Assembly: GCF_049243985.1 (NCBI RefSeq)
Contig: NC_135372.1
Coordinates: forward strand, 96,649,318-96,713,317
Direction of reading: 5' to 3'
Source of the DNA: Paroedura picta
Lineage: Eukaryota; Chordata; Lepidosauria; Squamata; Gekkonidae
DNA: 64,000 nucleotides
A program made the translations under genes and the position numbers. Every line of letters begins with the position of its first letter. Positions within the stretch are counted from its first letter, which is position 1. Below are positions 31,976-64,000 of this stretch, in pieces. A model generated the notes under the pieces. It made no database searches. It was not told the DNA's origin and worked only from the letters and a program-made list of their open reading frames with translations.

Positions 31976-32605
31976 ATTGGTTTTCATGCACTGAAGGGGG
32001 AATCTCATTTTCTTTTCCCCTGCTAGTTCCTCTTTCTTGAAAGTGCTGGTAGGCCCTCCACTCAGGGTATTTTCTTCTTAAAGCTACAGCTTATGCTTCT
32101 AATATTTGATGGTGTTTAGACCCTGATTTATTTATTTTTAATATATCCAATCTGCCTTGGCTGCCCGTGGTCTGAGACTCTGGATTCAAGATTCCAAAGA
32201 TCTGGCCATGTTGAGTGTTGGCTACATTGTCGACATTCCCGTGCACAGTAAAGACACACACTTTCACTTTCTCTCCCCGCCTATCAATGCGCACAAATCA
32301 TTAACACAAACTTCGAGGCGACTTTCCGTGGCGCCAGCGCGGAGACGTTGCTGCGGCTGCCGCGCTCCCAGTGAGCCAACAGAGGGCGCTGTCACACCGC
32401 CGTGTTCGTCCTCCCTCCCTCCCTCCGGAGGGCGGGGGCGCGAGGCGTCTTGGCCGGACTTCGCCGCGGTGGTGGCCGGGATTCTGGCGGCGTCGGAGGC
32501 CGGCGGGGAGGAGAGGCGAGCTGGCGATGACGGGAGGCGGCAGCCGGTGAGGCATGAGGGAGCCCTCGGAGCGTTAGGCAGCCTTCGTCCCCTCCCCGCC
32601 CCGGC

Positions 32606-63959
<31,354 letters not shown>

Positions 63960-64000
63960 GTAATGTATAAGAAGACTTGGTTATAGTAGTTAAGAGTGGC

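Overview
This is a stretch of a reptile nuclear genome, most likely a squamate (lizard or snake). The evidence is an intact BovB LINE, SINEs with a 5S-rRNA-like head and a BovB-like tail, CR1, L2, RTE, L1 and Penelope fragments, a DIRS fossil, and many small hAT transposons with perfect 8-bp target duplications. The species cannot be named from the sequence alone.

Three host genes lie in the order known from human 6p21. ILRUN (C6orf106) is on the minus strand: only coding exon 1 (7171-7328) is present, so everything to its left is its first intron. SNRPC (U1-C) is complete on the plus strand, with six coding exons from 16361 to 29275, giving a 159-residue protein. UHRF1BP1 (BLTP3A) starts at 32606 on the plus strand and runs off the right edge; ten coding exons (about 423 residues) are present. 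Each exon keeps frame with the next and has gt/ag splice sites. GC- and CpG-rich promoter regions surround each start: about 6850-7640, 15690-16370 and 32290-32700.

The ILRUN-SNRPC interval (7.5-16.3 kb) holds a 5S-head SINE, a Penelope fragment, an L1 fragment and a nested pair: a small Helitron-like element of stacked hairpins (11135-14688, minus) split by a 3.2-kb BovB with an open 1009-codon ORF and a perfect 13-bp target duplication. SNRPC introns carry an L2 with a 454-codon open frame, a DIRS fossil, hAT elements and a second L2 split by two adjacent hAT insertions. The SNRPC-UHRF1BP1 gap holds a Penelope endonuclease fragment and SINEs. UHRF1BP1 introns hold further hATs and MITEs, two solo LTRs, two more Helitron-like ends, and an RTE copy split by an L2 tail.

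The three genes have separate jobs: innate immune damping (ILRUN), 5' splice-site recognition (SNRPC) and lipid transfer (UHRF1BP1). Their adjacency is conserved synteny, not an operon. The unusual content is the record of transposition: several independent nested insertions with readable target duplications, and pairs of SINEs with the LINEs likely to have mobilised them.
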